NCBI GenBank assembly: GCA_964006375.1 | Contig: OZ023265.1 | Span: 111,927,084 to 111,991,083 of the forward strand | Direction: 5' to 3' | From: Tillus elongatus | Lineage: Eukaryota > Arthropoda > Insecta > Coleoptera > Cleridae | Length of the DNA: 64,000 nucleotides | Shown: piece after piece, positions 34,626 to 50,876 of the stretch | Layout: the number at the start of each line of letters is the position of its first letter | How positions within the stretch are numbered: position 1 is the first letter of the stretch | Program-made: the position numbers and the translations under genes | Notes under the pieces: model-generated | What the model was told of the DNA's origin: nothing | Databases searched by the model: none | Seen by the model: only the letters and a program-made list of their open reading frames with translations

Positions 34626-34760
34626 TTACGGAAAAGCTTTATATCTCTAGAAGGCCAAAGCTCCGGCAACCAAATTTTGTGCCCAGGTTTATATTATAAA
34701 AGGTAAACTATGTCCCAAGATTTAAATCTTTAAGTTACTGGAAAAAATTTATATGCCTTT
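34464..34760 (+). repeat. Dispersed repeat family B, copy at 34.5 kb
   Basis: Begins 'GGTATGACACCGATAACTCG' and continues 'GGCTTGACAAGCTCGTTAGC', matching the arms of the 37.7-kb element. A 38-bp TA array (34586-34623) interrupts it. From 34761 to about 36320 I see no gene. Confidence 0.7.
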
Positions 34761-36325
34761 AGGAGGAAAAAATTGTGTGTCACTGGTGATCAGAAAAACG
34801 GAACAGGGACAAAATATTTTGTATGGGTAACAAAATCTATTGTATATTAAGGACACAAACTAAGTCCTTTGACACAAAAGGTCCAAGAAATACCAGGAAA
34901 AATACTTTGACCATTTTTTTGTGTTTTTTCTTTTCTTAAAACGTCAAAATCACGATTTGAAATGTGAAAATTGGCAACTTTTATGCAAACAATTTAAGAC
35001 AAATACGGGCTATGTAAAGAAAATATTGCAAGAAGTGGGTTTTATAAATTTTAAGGATCAATCATTGTCCTACATTTCACTTATATAATTGCCGAAAATT
35101 CATTTCAAATAGAGCCGCTCTCTGCTGCTTTGGCAGTAGTTTTAATTATGGGGTTTATGGTTTACTAGTCTATAATTTTTTGTGATATTTCGTACAAAAA
35201 AAAATTGCTAATGAGGAGACCGTGAGTTACATCACCCAGTATAATGCTGTATTTATATCACGCATACATGGAGTAAAAGGATGCTGAGCAGACATTCAAC
35301 GCGGATATGTGAAAATCGCTGACTAATTACATTTGGCTTACTATTTGTTAAACGGTTTTATTTCATAAGGTCACCTAAGCATAATGTAGTTAACAACAGC
35401 AGAAGCAATCACAAGCGGGAGACAACACAGCCATAAAAGGGAAAGAGGACATCGTCGCCAACCTCAAAGGGCAAAGTAACAATAGCAGAAATGACCAAAA
35501 TTGCCAGCGGGGAAGGACACCATTACCAACTTATTTAATCCAGCGAATGAAAAGATTATTGTGAGTAATTTTCATTATCCTTTATCAACTTATCCCATAG
35601 ATTTTAAAATTGTGTATGTCTGACTCAAATAAAACTTTAAATTGTTCACAAGAAAATTCATATAAAATTGCTAATGCCTGTGGATGTCGCTGGCAAAATC
35701 GAACATCAGCATGTAGATAGCAATTAAAACGAAGACAGTGATGATGAGTACAATTTACCTTTGTCATTTCTACGGCAGACTATTTTGCGTTCAACTCAAA
35801 ATCCCTTGCAATCCAGGAAAAAGAAGCTACGAGAACTTAGGTGGAGTAAAACTGCGCAGATCGTTTGACAGTTTTGAAAAGCGATCTACAAAACCACAAT
35901 CCACTTAAAATATTTGAAAAATCATATTACTTTCCAAACTAATTTATATTCTTTACAGAAGAATAGGCATGTTTCCTTTGTCTTCAAAGCCGACATAAAT
36001 GTATTTATAGGAATAATTTTTTGACTGGCAATCATAAATTAACAAGTGAGCGAAATAAGTAGTGTTGAGGAAGGTCTGAGAATTTTCTGTTGTAGCAAAT
36101 GCTATGTCACAAAGTAGGCTCCAAGAGAGGAAATAATTCATTCATTCAGCCAATAATCACAAATTATTAAAAAAGACAAAAGGCAAACTTGCGTTCTCTT
36201 ATTTCCCTTCTGAATAGAAAATTACACCAACGGAGTAGGCTTCATAAACACCTGTTTATCGCCGAAGCCCATGGTTAGGTTTTTTTTATAGAAATTCTAG
36301 CAAGCAATACATAAGATGCAAATCT

Positions 36326-36905
36326 GTGCGATCTGGGTATAAGAACTGGATGTTGTGTAGTTCCACTGCCATTGCTACTCACATAACATATTCTGGTGCT
36401 AAAAGTATCACTGGTGAAGTCGCCGATCTTCTTTTGGGATCAAGGGTAGTACTTCAGTTTCTGGAATGTATCGCAGTACCATCAGACTATACTATGTTTT
36501 CGGTAATTATTTCTACAGCCATGGACCCATATGGTTACTGGAAGAGCAGGGTCAGCGAGCTGCTGGAACAGTACGGGAAAATCCAACAAGGTAAAGTGTT
36601 CTCTGGCCAACGTAAAAATAAGAAAAGGCTATTTTGAGCACATGTATGATAGTGATTCATCTCGGTGGCGTAGAACGCTGGCGGACAACTGCAAATGGAA
36701 AGGTTGGTGTTCCTCACCCTAACATTTTTTAAAACTATAACAAATCCATGGGCCCGGTTGATCTAAATGATCACGCTCTAAGCAACTACAGGATCTCAAT
36801 TTGTGACAAAAAATTGTGGTGGCTGCTGTTCACCAATATGATAAACATGGCTGTTGTCAACGCTTGAGGGATATATCAAATTATGAACGAAGAATCAGTT
36901 TCAAA
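36326..36905 (+). pseudogene. piggyBac transposase remnant 3
   Basis: Core and C-terminal piggyBac pieces. The frame at 36326-36637 includes 'ITGEVADLLLGSRVVLQFLE' and 'PSDYTMF', corresponding to the region around the second catalytic block. Further frames give 'GYFEHMYDS' and, near 36740-36860, 'GPVDLNDHALSNYRI' and 'WWLLFTNMINMAVVNA', which match the characteristic 'GGVD..D....YR' and 'WW' segment. Frames shift several times. N-terminal and extreme C-terminal parts were not found. It differs from remnants 1 and 2 in the part preserved. Confidence 0.78.
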
Positions 36906-37519
36906 GATTTTTTTTTATATTTTTATAAGGAATCTATGTTATCACATTGGACTCACCTTAGTACGTGGGTCTTGCGGATAACCCATTGACTTACGAACAT
37001 GGGTAACATTGACCTTTGTGCTCCAAATAACGTACCTTATACAAAAATAATGAAAACATTTTTTTCGTTTAAAAAATATTCTTGAGCCTTAATGGGTTAA
37101 ATAAAAACATATTCTAATGAAAAACATTTCTATGTAAATTTGCCACCGTAATGCAGCAGATGCCCCTAGACTGAAAAACGTTGCAATAATAAAGGTCAGC
37201 ACAAAAATATGAACTCACAAAATTAACAATTTAATTAAGTCCTATTAAACGAAATGAAATATTTAGCAGTCACTGTTGCAAAGGTCATATCTATGCTAAA
37301 TTTTATTGTACAATTTGTGCCGGTCCTCATTAGCATTTAAATGAACGAATAATCAGTTTAATAACACCGCGAAGTCCTTCTATCACTCCGAATAAAACCC
37401 AGGTTCCATTGTAATTATGAAGCTTATCGCAGAATACGATACCGTTGTCACTAAAGCGCCGTTTACCATGTTTAAACTGGATTTCAGGATATTAAAATTA
37501 AATCTCCACTATCATTTTA

Positions 37520-41782
<4,263 letters not shown>

Positions 41783-41856
<74 letters not shown>
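41783..41856. repeat. (TA)n microsatellite
   Basis: About 74 bp of TA on the right side of the mariner element. Confidence 0.98.
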
Positions 41857-41859
<3 letters not shown>

Positions 41860-41990
41860 TGAAACTGACCCCGGATATGGGTTTTAGGGGTCCTAGTTCG
41901 CGCTCATTTTCAAAAATTGTTTTAAAATTCAAAAGTCGGGATCTTTGTGAATTTTTTCTACGAAAATTCACTAATATAGAGGAAACTTAC
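41857..41990 (-). repeat. Family A arm, right side of nested palindrome
   Basis: 'AAATTGAAACTGACCCCGG' to 'GAAAATTCACTAATATAG' is the reverse complement of 37520-37641. Together they enclose the TA arrays, the family B element and the mariner. Confidence 0.85.
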
Positions 41991-42289
41991 TAAAATCTTA
42001 AATTTACCAAACTAACAATAGTCCATTATTAAACATGTTTGCACGAAATAATAATTAAGCTACGATTGTTATCTGACCTGACTATGTCATAAAAACCGTT
42101 AGCTCCGAGTCGATACCGTTTGCCTGAGGAGACACAAAGATTAATTCAACACAGAGTAAATATTGAAATTTAAAATCTCGCTTCCATTCCTTATTTGACA
42201 GAGCTGAGAACTTCAGCAAAACTGCAGTGATACCTTCAATAAAATAGTGCAAATCAATTTGTTTATTTATCTAAGTTGATAATTTTCTA

Positions 42290-42730
42290 GTTTGTCCTTA
42301 CACTCTTTCTATAGATATAAATGCCGCCAATTACCTACAGTTTCTTACAAAAGAATTGCCACCATTTTTAGAAGATGTTTCCCTGATCACAAGAAGATAC
42401 ATTTAGATTCAAATGGATGGGACACCAGCACATTTCGGAATTGGGACCCGGAACATTATAAACAACGATTGCTGTCTAGAGCTCCTGATCTTAATCACTT
42501 AGATTACTACTTTTTGGCGCGGATCACATATTTAGTATACGCACAAGCTTCAAGGAACAGAGAAGAACTATTTGAGCGTATTCAGCAAGCTGCCCAACAA
42601 ATAAGAGAAAACCAGCGTGAACTAAGAATTGTCCCTATCCATTGGCATACGAACACAAGCTTGTATTCCGCAAGAAAGATCGCATTTTTGACAGATGATG
42701 GATTAGAATTTCGTCAAATAACTTAAGCAC
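42290..42730 (+). pseudogene. mariner-type transposase C-terminal fragment
   Basis: The 144-aa frame at 42292-42726 contains 'RAPDLNHLDYYFLARITYLVYAQASRNREEL', which matches the third catalytic block and C-terminal tail of DD41D-type transposases. The Asp in 'LDYY' is retained, though 'FLAR' replaces the usual 'FWGR'. The upstream half is unrelated or degraded. No clear element ends were assigned. Confidence 0.65.
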
Positions 42731-42735
42731 ATACC

Positions 42736-42898
42736 CTTGGAGACTACTTCTCTGGCTTCACTGTTAGGTTTCGTTTCAGTAAGTGAAGGACGTAGCCAGC
42801 AACATATAGAATTCAGAAGGGCCACTTGCTTCAGTTAGCTTACGCGCTGGCTACTTGCCGAAAGACTGAAGTTAGACAAGTAGTCTCCAAGCCTGTAT
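42736..42898. repeat. 163-bp hairpin repeat
   Basis: 'CTTGGAGACTACTT' at 42739 is matched by the complement of 'AAGTAGTCTCCAAG' near 42880, with further inner pairing around 'GTAGCCAGC'/'GCTGGCTAC'. It lies directly after the transposase fragment. Small foldback element, unclassified. Confidence 0.65.
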
Positions 42899-43104
42899 GC
42901 AGTATGGAGCAGTTTCACCAAGTAAGGGCAACAACAATCAATAATATAACTTAAGATTTGTTAGGTGTTAGATTTTAAATCTTATAATAATTTCTTAGGC
43001 TTGTAACTTTTTATTACAAAAGTTTGCTAATAGAAAGGTATCAATGGTAATACTTTGCAAAAATGTTTTGGAATGTTTTGCGAATTTGGGCATATACAGG
43101 TATA

Positions 43105-45387
43105 TACAGGTGTTTAAAAAATGATGCCCTATGTTTCAGATGCACATTAAGCACAAAAAAATTAGACTATTTTTTCATATAAACATGGGTCCCCAAATGC
43201 TTAGTTTTTTAAATACAGCGTGTTAAATTTATTTATTTTTGCCAGGTTTTCACAATGAAGTCTGAGTCAAATTAAAATTTGGCTGTGAAAGTTGGCATGC
43301 AGGGGTTTTGAGGGCAAGAAATTTAAATATGGTATTGTTAATAACACTGATGGTAGAGGGCGCCACCTGTAAGGCATGGCTTGCATTCAATTGGCTATAA
43401 TTTTTTGACACCCAGTAATATCGACCTACCGTAGAAATACATTGCAGACCCTATCAATTGTAAGTAAAAAATGTATATTCGTTCCAAATCTCTCAGACAC
43501 ACCATTTTCGAGATATTTCAATTTTTGTATATCGATGTCGCTCAAAAATTAATTTTTCTCAAGTAATTCATTGTATTGTCTGCAAATTTTAACAACATAT
43601 AAAAATGTCTATAACATTTTATGATAACTGGCTACAATAAATGTTCAAAATGGCCACCCTCCACTTCAATATACTTTCGTATTCTGCGGAGCATACAACG
43701 TCGTACTCTGTGAAATATTTCTGGTGTATTTCTAATTTGTTTGCATCCAAGTACAATTATTTGCTGCAGATCATCAACATTTTCAACATTTGCTTCATAA
43801 AAAATACTTTTCAGATGCCTCCATCAGGGGATCGGCCATGGCTGAGGTCCACCGCGTCCGATCCATCTGCAAAAGTATTGCTTAGGTAATTTCTGACATT
43901 TTGGGCGAACTGTGGGAGGGGGGGGGTGGCTCCGTCATACATAAACCACAGGTTATGTCTTATGTCAAGGGGTACATTATCTAAGAAACCATTTGGTTGG
44001 TTTTGCAGGAATTCAACTTAAGTTGTAGCATTAAGTATGTGAGGTAAAAAAAAAGGTCCTATCAAATTACACCCTACAATTCCAGCCCATACATTTAAGG
44101 AAAATTGCTGTTGATGATGCCTTTCAAAAACTACGTGGGGATTTTAGTTAGCCCAAATATGGCTGTTACGAAAATTGACGATCCCGTCGCTCCTAAATCC
44201 AGACTCGTCAGTGAACAATACACAATTCAACAAGTTCTCTACATTATTATTTTGAAGAAACCATTCGCAAAATTGTAGGCGAGGTACAACATCTCTTTCA
44301 GGCGATAGTACCTGCACACGTTGAATGTGATATGGACGCAATTGTTGCTCGTGAAGAACTCGCCATATTGTTGCGTTGGATGCTGCCAGATGATTGGCCA
44401 TTTCCCTAGTACTTATTTTTGGATTTTGTTCAATTTCATCCAGAACAGCCTCTTCAAAATTAGGATTTCGTGCACTTCGTGGTCTGCCTCGATTAGCAGT
44501 AACTTTATTAAGGGTACCTGGTAAGAAATATATATTCGAAAGAAACAGCTCGATGTATTAGATAATGTAAGTATGACACCTGTTTCTCGCAGACGGATGG
44601 CAATCCGTTGAAACTTCTTTCTGTCTGTAATCCTCCGATTTGGAAAGGCTTCTTCATACAGTCGTTTCGCCTCATATCAGTTACCAATAGCCCGTGAATA
44701 CATAACATGCATGTCTGTTAGTTCATTGTTGGTAAAGACTTCCATATTTAATTAGAAAAATTACGGACAATACAATTAATTACTTAAAAATAGTGAGTAG
44801 TCTCAAACGTAAAAGTCAAATGTAGTATATGTCACGACGAAAATGCAAAAGTCAAGTCCCGCAACGATGGAAACCACTTTGGTAAATTGTTTGTTCAATC
44901 TTGTCGGTTCTTTTTTCTGGTAAGATTTTAATTTTTAACTACAGAATAAGAAAATTAGGTTTATACATACTGATAGCAATTAAAAGGTGAAAAATGTATT
45001 CCTATGATTTGTCACAGATTTAATTTTTGAGCGACATCGACATACAAAAATTGAAATATCTCTAAAATGGTGCGTCTGAGAGATTTACATCAAGTATACA
45101 TTTTTTGCTTCCAATTGATAAGCGCTGCAATGTAGCTATACGCTAGGTCGATATTACTGGGTGTCAAAAAATTATAGCCAATTGAATGCAAACCATGTCT
45201 TACAGGTGGCGCCCTCTACCAGCAGTGTTATTAACAACAACATATTTAAATTCCTTGCCCTCAAAAACCCCCGCATGCCAACTTTCACGCCAAAATTTAA
45301 ATTTTACTTAGACCTATTCGTGAAAAATTGACAAAAACAAATAATTTTAAGACGCTGTATTTAAAAAACTAAGCATTTTCGGACGCA

Positions 45388-45400
<13 letters not shown>
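43105..45400. mobile_element. mariner-like element with about 370-bp inverted repeats
   Basis: Left arm about 43185-43560 and right arm about 45010-45390 are reverse complements, sharing 'GGTAGAGGGCGCCACCTGTA' near 43352. The left end may begin at 'TACAGGTG' (43105). The right end is lost in a (GT)n run. A minus-strand transposase remnant lies inside. Confidence 0.75.
43620..44760 (-). pseudogene. mariner-type transposase pseudogene 5
   Basis: Read on the minus strand from about 44745 ('MEVFTNNELTDMHVMYS'), through 'AFPNRRITDRKKFQRIA' in the same frame, to the main frame 44401-44144 with 'WRVLHEQQLRPYHIQRV' and catalytic 'LFTDESGFRSDG' (first Asp). After a stop come 'SLNVWAGIVGCNLIGPFF', then 'LWFMYDGATPP' (second Asp) and 'RWIGRGGPQPWP'. 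The stretch expected to carry the third Asp is missing: 'PQPWPIP' runs into the post-catalytic part. A C-terminal 'EVEGGHFEHLL' closes near 43635. Inactive. Confidence 0.8.

Positions 45401-45421
<21 letters not shown>
45388..45421. repeat. (GT)n/(TA)n microsatellite
   Basis: About 24 bp of TG followed by a short TA run, marking the boundary between the mariner-like arm and a family B copy. Confidence 0.95.
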
Positions 45422-45640
45422 AGAGCGATAACTCAAAAAATACTAAACCGATTTGAATGAAACTTGGCACATAGCTTCATCAAAGCTATTTTGATGAGAT
45501 CTGGTACGTATATTGTCCCGGTAAAGACCTAACTAGTTTCCAAAACTAAACTTTCTTAGTTTATAGCTAATTCAGTTATTCAAATTTGAAAACTTTTATC
45601 AACATTCCCTACCATCGCGCACTTGCTGCGTTTTGAATTT
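45422..45640 (+). repeat. Dispersed repeat family B, copy at 45.4 kb
   Basis: 'GAGCGATAACTCAAAAAATA' then 'CCGATTTGAATGAAACTTGG' and, at the far end, 'CCATCGCGCACTTGCTGCG'. It is a single arm, internally rearranged. 45641-46960 has no recognisable gene, apart from a CAGGGTA-like motif near 46670. Confidence 0.7.
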
Positions 45641-46971
45641 CTTTATTTCAGCACCTTACCTTTGTTGTTGTATTGATTGTGGAGATACAATGTTGTGTGT
45701 TGTTTTATTAGCAAGGCACCCAACCATTAATTTATTTTGTGTCGTATGTGCCTAATAAACACATTATACACAATAAAGAAATATAAATTTGTCATGCAAG
45801 ATGACGCAGCTATTATAACAGATGACAAATCGCATCATTTTATAATGCTACAAAATATTCGGATTACGTAAACATTGAACTCTATTACTTAACCGTCTAA
45901 TAACCTGAATATTTAGGCCTGCGTTAAAAACTCAGAACGGTAAAAATATGTAACATGTTTTTGGCTCGTACTGCAGGCAATATAATTCTCGTCTTTGAAT
46001 AGCGTGCAGCAGAGACCTAAAAGTGAAATATTTTATTAGTCCAGCAGCGAATTCACGTAATAAATTTTATTTGCATTACGATATGTCGAAATAGACAAAT
46101 CCAATTTCGATTGAACAGTCATGATTTTCCAGGAGCGCAGTAGATAGAAAGAAGATTAAATTTTTATGAAAAGTGAAAATGTTGTCAGTGGATCCAATAT
46201 GTTTTTGACGTGAACATGAATGGGAACGATTTCTAAGATGCTCTCACTGAATAACGCAATTGACTTGGCGAAAGCTTTTACACGAGAAATTTTACTTCAA
46301 TTTCCTGATATCAGAGGGCATATTAATATCACTTAAAAGGGACAATGAATAAATCATGAGATTTTAAAAAAATGACTTCTGCAAATAAAAGGCCGATAGT
46401 TTAATCTGTATCAACATTATCATGTCTTTCTTCTAACCATAAATACTAAAAATATTAGTATTGCAAAATTTAGTTACAAAGAAAAGCCCATATTGCAATA
46501 CTACTATGAAAAAAAAAACAACAGTATATACAGTGCTTTCACAACGAAAGAAAGGAAAACGATCAGGCGTGCTAAGATTTTGCCAGTTTCTCAGGTTCAA
46601 TATTAACCAGAAATTACTTTTTTAACACAAAGTGACTTCAAATGTTCTATTTGAAATAGGATACCCTGTCTGTTTCTACAGAGTCAGATAGACAATGTGT
46701 AATGTATATATTAACAATTAAATAGAACAATGTCACCTAAATGACACAAGAATGTTTACGTACGTCTGCAAGTCAACAATAAAAATAAGGTAACACAAAT
46801 AATCAACATAACAATTAAGAAAATTTAACCATAAATACTACATAAAGACAAAACAGAGTAATTATAAAACACACAATTAGGTTTAAAATAAATGTTGCCG
46901 AATACAGATCTTAATCCAATATTTTTTTGGAAACACCAGGTGCATACCATATAAGTATATTAGTAATAACA

Positions 46972-47240
46972 GTCGCAGCAAGTGTGTTATGGTAGCGAAT
47001 TTTCTTGAACAGGTTTTTAATGACAAATATGTCTTGTTTTTAAAATAAGGACATTTGGGTGGCACTATAGACTATATAGACTAACAATGTACTATATTTG
47101 TTTAAAATATCTTTGTTGTTTCAAAAAGTACAAAATTTTTCCGAAAATAAACCTAAAAAGCTCCAGAAAAAACTGGTCCAATTTTCCTGGCCAACGAACC
47201 TCTTCAAGCTATTTACACACCTGCTAAGATATAATTATTC
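46972..47240 (-). repeat. Dispersed repeat family B, reverse copy
   Basis: 'GCAGCAAGTGTGTTATGGTA' at 46976 to 'TGGTCCAATTTTCCTGGCCA' at 47180, in reverse relative to the 45.4-kb copy. 47241-47890 shows no gene. Confidence 0.65.
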
Positions 47241-47894
47241 ACAAACAGCTTTAGGACCAAAATTTTTAAAAAACCTTGTATTAAAATTGACAAACATTTG
47301 TCATAAAAAATTATACGGAAAGTGCCTTTAGTACTGTTACATTAAATTATATTTTTCACAAAAATATTTTTTTACAATAACTTCCTAAACATGTATTAAT
47401 AATTACCAACATATCACTAAAAATATTTCTGCGAAAGCTTTTTAAATTCAGTCACTATTTGAGGGTGTCTGTATATGGTAGCTAGATTTTTTCGACGAGT
47501 AATACAAACAAAAAGACCGTTAAATGGGTCATTTCCATGAGGCTCCGCTATCTATTGGTAAAAACGCCGTTTCGCAATTTGCGATATGTTTGTGATTTAT
47601 ACCAAAAACGTGAAAAGTTGAAAAACAATTAAAATAAGTCTTAAAAGATGAACGATATCATTTTTTTCCTTACAAACAAACATTTTAATTCGATGGAAAA
47701 TGCAAAAATGCAATAACATAAGGGGTGTTCTATAAAAAAAAGTGCGTATCACCTGTGATTCATAAAGTAGGTTTATAACATGCAGCTCGAGACACTTTAT
47801 AATTAACGTATATAATTTTTCCATATATTGTATAATAACGGATATATTGAACTTTACCGTAAAAATGCGTTATGTGTAAACACGCAAAAACTGA

Positions 47895-48010
47895 AACTGA
47901 CCACGTCAATTTTAGGGGTTCTAGTTCGCCGTGATTTGAAGGAACCATTTCAAAATTCACTAGCCGCAGTCTTCTGAATAACGGATTTTCCCTACGAAAA
48001 TTTGCTAAAA
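47895..48010 (-). repeat. Dispersed repeat family A, reverse copy
   Basis: 'AACTGAAACTGACCACG', 'TTTTAGGGGTTCTAGTTCGC', then 'CTACGAAAATTTGCTAA': a full-length but diverged family A copy without an adjacent TA array. Confidence 0.65.
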
Positions 48011-48479
48011 TATAGACTATTAAACCATAACCGCATAACTGAAACTACCACCAAAGCACCAGAAAGAGGATCTATTTGAAGAGGATTTTCTGAAAACATT
48101 TTAGTTAAATTAAGTACTATAGTGGTTGAAGATGAAACTTAGGGCTTTGTAAAACACACTTGTTACGACATTTCTTCTACATAATCCGTATTTGTTTCAG
48201 ATTATTTGTCTGAAAATTTAAAATTTTGACATTTCAAATCGCGACTTTGACTTTTTTAGAAAAAAAATTATAAAATTTTCAAAATATACTTTCTGCTACT
48301 TCCTTTTGTGTCTAGAAAACTTAGTCTTTGTATGCAATATTGAATTGGTTTTGTTAGTCACAAAAATATTTTGTTCTTTTGCTTTCTTCTGATGGCCAGT
48401 GGCACCAAATTGTTACTTTATTTAGATACCTGTCACTTTTTGTTCTTTTAACTTAGACATCACAATTTCGATATGTAGG

Positions 48480-48680
48480 GTAAGCTTGACAGTGAAAACG
48501 TATGTTCCAAAGTTAGTTGTCATAGCTTTGGTAATTTCGGAGATACCAAAATTGTCCGAAAGGGAACCGAAAATTTTCTCGGGAAAGAAACATTGGTCCA
48601 ATTCTCCTGGCTAACGAATTTATACAATCCACTTACAAAAGGTATATAAAAGATATCAGCATAATCTAGCATTTTCAGAA
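48480..48680 (-). repeat. Dispersed repeat family B, reverse fragment
   Basis: 'AACATTGGTCCAATTCTCCT' and 'GGCTAACGAATTTATACAA' match the family B arm in reverse. It abuts the antisense LINE. Confidence 0.55.
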
Positions 48681-48689
48681 TGTAGAAAC

Positions 48690-49729
48690 TAGGTAGTATA
48701 AGGATCGAAAGTTATTAAAGGTGTTTTTACAAGTGGGTCTATGTGGGATATTAAATATGATCCTCATTGCTTGTTTTTGTTGTTTAAAAATTTGATTTGC
48801 TTCAGTTGCTAAGCCCCCAGTGTATAATACAAAACCTCAGTTAGAAAAAGAAGCATGCATAATACAGTGACAACACAGAAGAAGTATTGCAGTATCTTTG
48901 AGCTGGTGTCCTTATCGCATACAAACTTTATGAAATTTGCAGGCAGAGTTCATCGATGTGGACATCCCATTTCAGCTTAGTACGTCTTAGTAATTTCGGC
49001 TGTTTAAAGCTTGTACATCAAGTCCTACGTCTTCTTTTATTTTGAGGACCTAAAAACGTTTTCTTATCTTTATTAAGTGCAAGTTTATTTTAATCAACCC
49101 AGTTTCTACGCCTTTTGAAAGTTTCGTCAGGATCAATCGGAATGCCTTTAACATTGGGTTCACCCGTCAGAAACTTGCAACAATCAGCATAGGAGGTGGC
49201 TGTTCTTGTGTTGTCGAAATTGATGATGTTTCCAGATTGATGCGTTATGTACTGAAGTAGGCTGTTGGCATAGATAATGTACAGCGCGAGTAAAAGAACT
49301 GTTCCATGTGGCACTACAACCTCACTCCAAAACTTAGACGAGGAGGTACTGGCAGAGTTAGATAGTACTATTTGTGTTCTGTCTGTAAACCCTATGCAGC
49401 ATCTGCGACTCCATGAAAAATGTGGAAAAATTCACGAAAACTCCTAAAGCTGCCTCTTTTTTGAGGCTTTGGTCAACACAAATGCAACAATTGCAGTTTT
49501 AGTACTTCGTGCTTGCCGATTGCCATGTTTATATGTCAAAAGAAATTAATTATCAGCAAGATAAGTTATCAGATTGTTATTAACTACTTTTTTATAATGT
49601 TTCTGCAAAAGTGGATGTTAGGCTGATGTGTCTGCAGCTTGAACAATTTGTGGGATCACTTTTTATACATGTCGGTTTTATAATTACTTTTTTTGTTTTT
49701 GGTAGGACGATATACCTTTCAATGGCATG

Positions 49730-49795
<66 letters not shown>

Positions 49796-50220
49796 CAGTA
49801 GTAAGGAGACCACAAACTTGCAGCGCTTAAGCAATACACTTGACACCGCATCAGACCCTGCAGTATTGGGGCATTTATTACATTCAGAACTTCCTCTTGT
49901 GTAGAGGTGAGAATTTCAGTTGGGAGTTCACTTGCGGTGTTATCTTCTCAATAAACGCCATATCTACCACAGCAGGCAGATGGACAGTAGCATTTTAAGC
50001 AGCATATAAGAAAATATTATCAAACTGTTCGGGAAGGTCCGCATTAATGGCAGTGCATTCAGTTTGACAATTTGGATTCCTCCCTGTTAGTACGTCAATG
50101 GTTTTTCGTATAGATTTGCTCTTGTTGCTGTTGCTGGTGGCTTTATCAAGTTTGCATTTTCATATATCTGTGATAAATTTTCTATATTGTGCATGTTATA
50201 CTTTTAGTAATTGAAAACCC
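48690..50220 (-). pseudogene. Antisense LINE reverse-transcriptase pseudogene, family 5
   Basis: Read on the minus strand, the sequence starts with a pre-RT region ('IDVLTGRNPNCQTECTAI' near 50090) and continues to 'DPTNCSSCRHISLTSTFAE' near 49640, a motif-2-like block with C in place of the usual Y and H for P. The frame at 49314-49090 has 'LYIIYANSLLQYITHQSG' and 'SYADC', where YADD is degraded to YADC. The 3' part shares long nucleotide identity with the plus-strand fragment at 25.9-26.8 kb. A (TA)n array (49731-49794) lies inside it. Many stops; inactive. Confidence 0.75.
49731..49794. repeat. (TA)n microsatellite inside a LINE remnant
   Basis: 64 bp of TA interrupting the antisense LINE, so it arose or expanded after LINE insertion. 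Confidence 0.95.
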
Positions 50221-50462
50221 CTTTCGATAAATCTCCTATACATATAACAAACAGATCCAGATATATTCACAGCAAGCCAAAAAAGTCAGTGCAAATAATT
50301 TTAAGCCATTACTTCTTTTATTTATAATATTGTTAAAAACACGGAAGATATATTTATATTAATCTTTCTGTTAAGATTTCGGTATTTATGATAAATATAC
50401 GTTTTAGTGTCGTTATAGGAAGGGTGTCATGATTGATCCCCAAAGCATTCGAATGCTCGGGG

Positions 50463-50565
<103 letters not shown>

Positions 50566-50582
50566 GATATGATATGGTCGAG

Positions 50583-50628
50583 TGGTTGAGTGGTAACGTT
50601 GTGATTTGCTCGGCTCGTGTTTAATTCC
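50583..50628 (+). promoter_or_regulatory. tRNA-like A/B-box motif at LINE 2 5' end
   Basis: TGGTTGAGTGG at 50583-50593 fits the A-box consensus and TGTTTAATTCC at 50618-50628 is one mismatch from a B box. Spacing is about 25 nt, shorter than in typical tRNA genes. It may be an internal Pol III-like promoter or a fused tRNA/SINE head. Confidence 0.4.
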
Positions 50629-50876
50629 TTAAAAACGTTGGTTATAAGTTTTAAAAATAGCCGCAGAATAAACTGGTGATAGTGTAGTAGATGAGCAGTC
50701 GCATCAGCGGACTTACGCCGGACTTAAGTGGTGGATAAGCTCTAATTTCTAGTTAGAAGAAGTATAATATATTCCAAAACTTAAAGGAACGAGAAAATAA
50801 AAGATCTTATCTTCTGTCAATTTAGGCGAATTTCCTTGAATATTTCAATATAAAGGTTTCCATACACTACAATAGT

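Noticed and set aside
47098..47331. 77-aa Lys/Leu-rich ORF
   Set aside because: It lies in a family B repeat and shows no domain.
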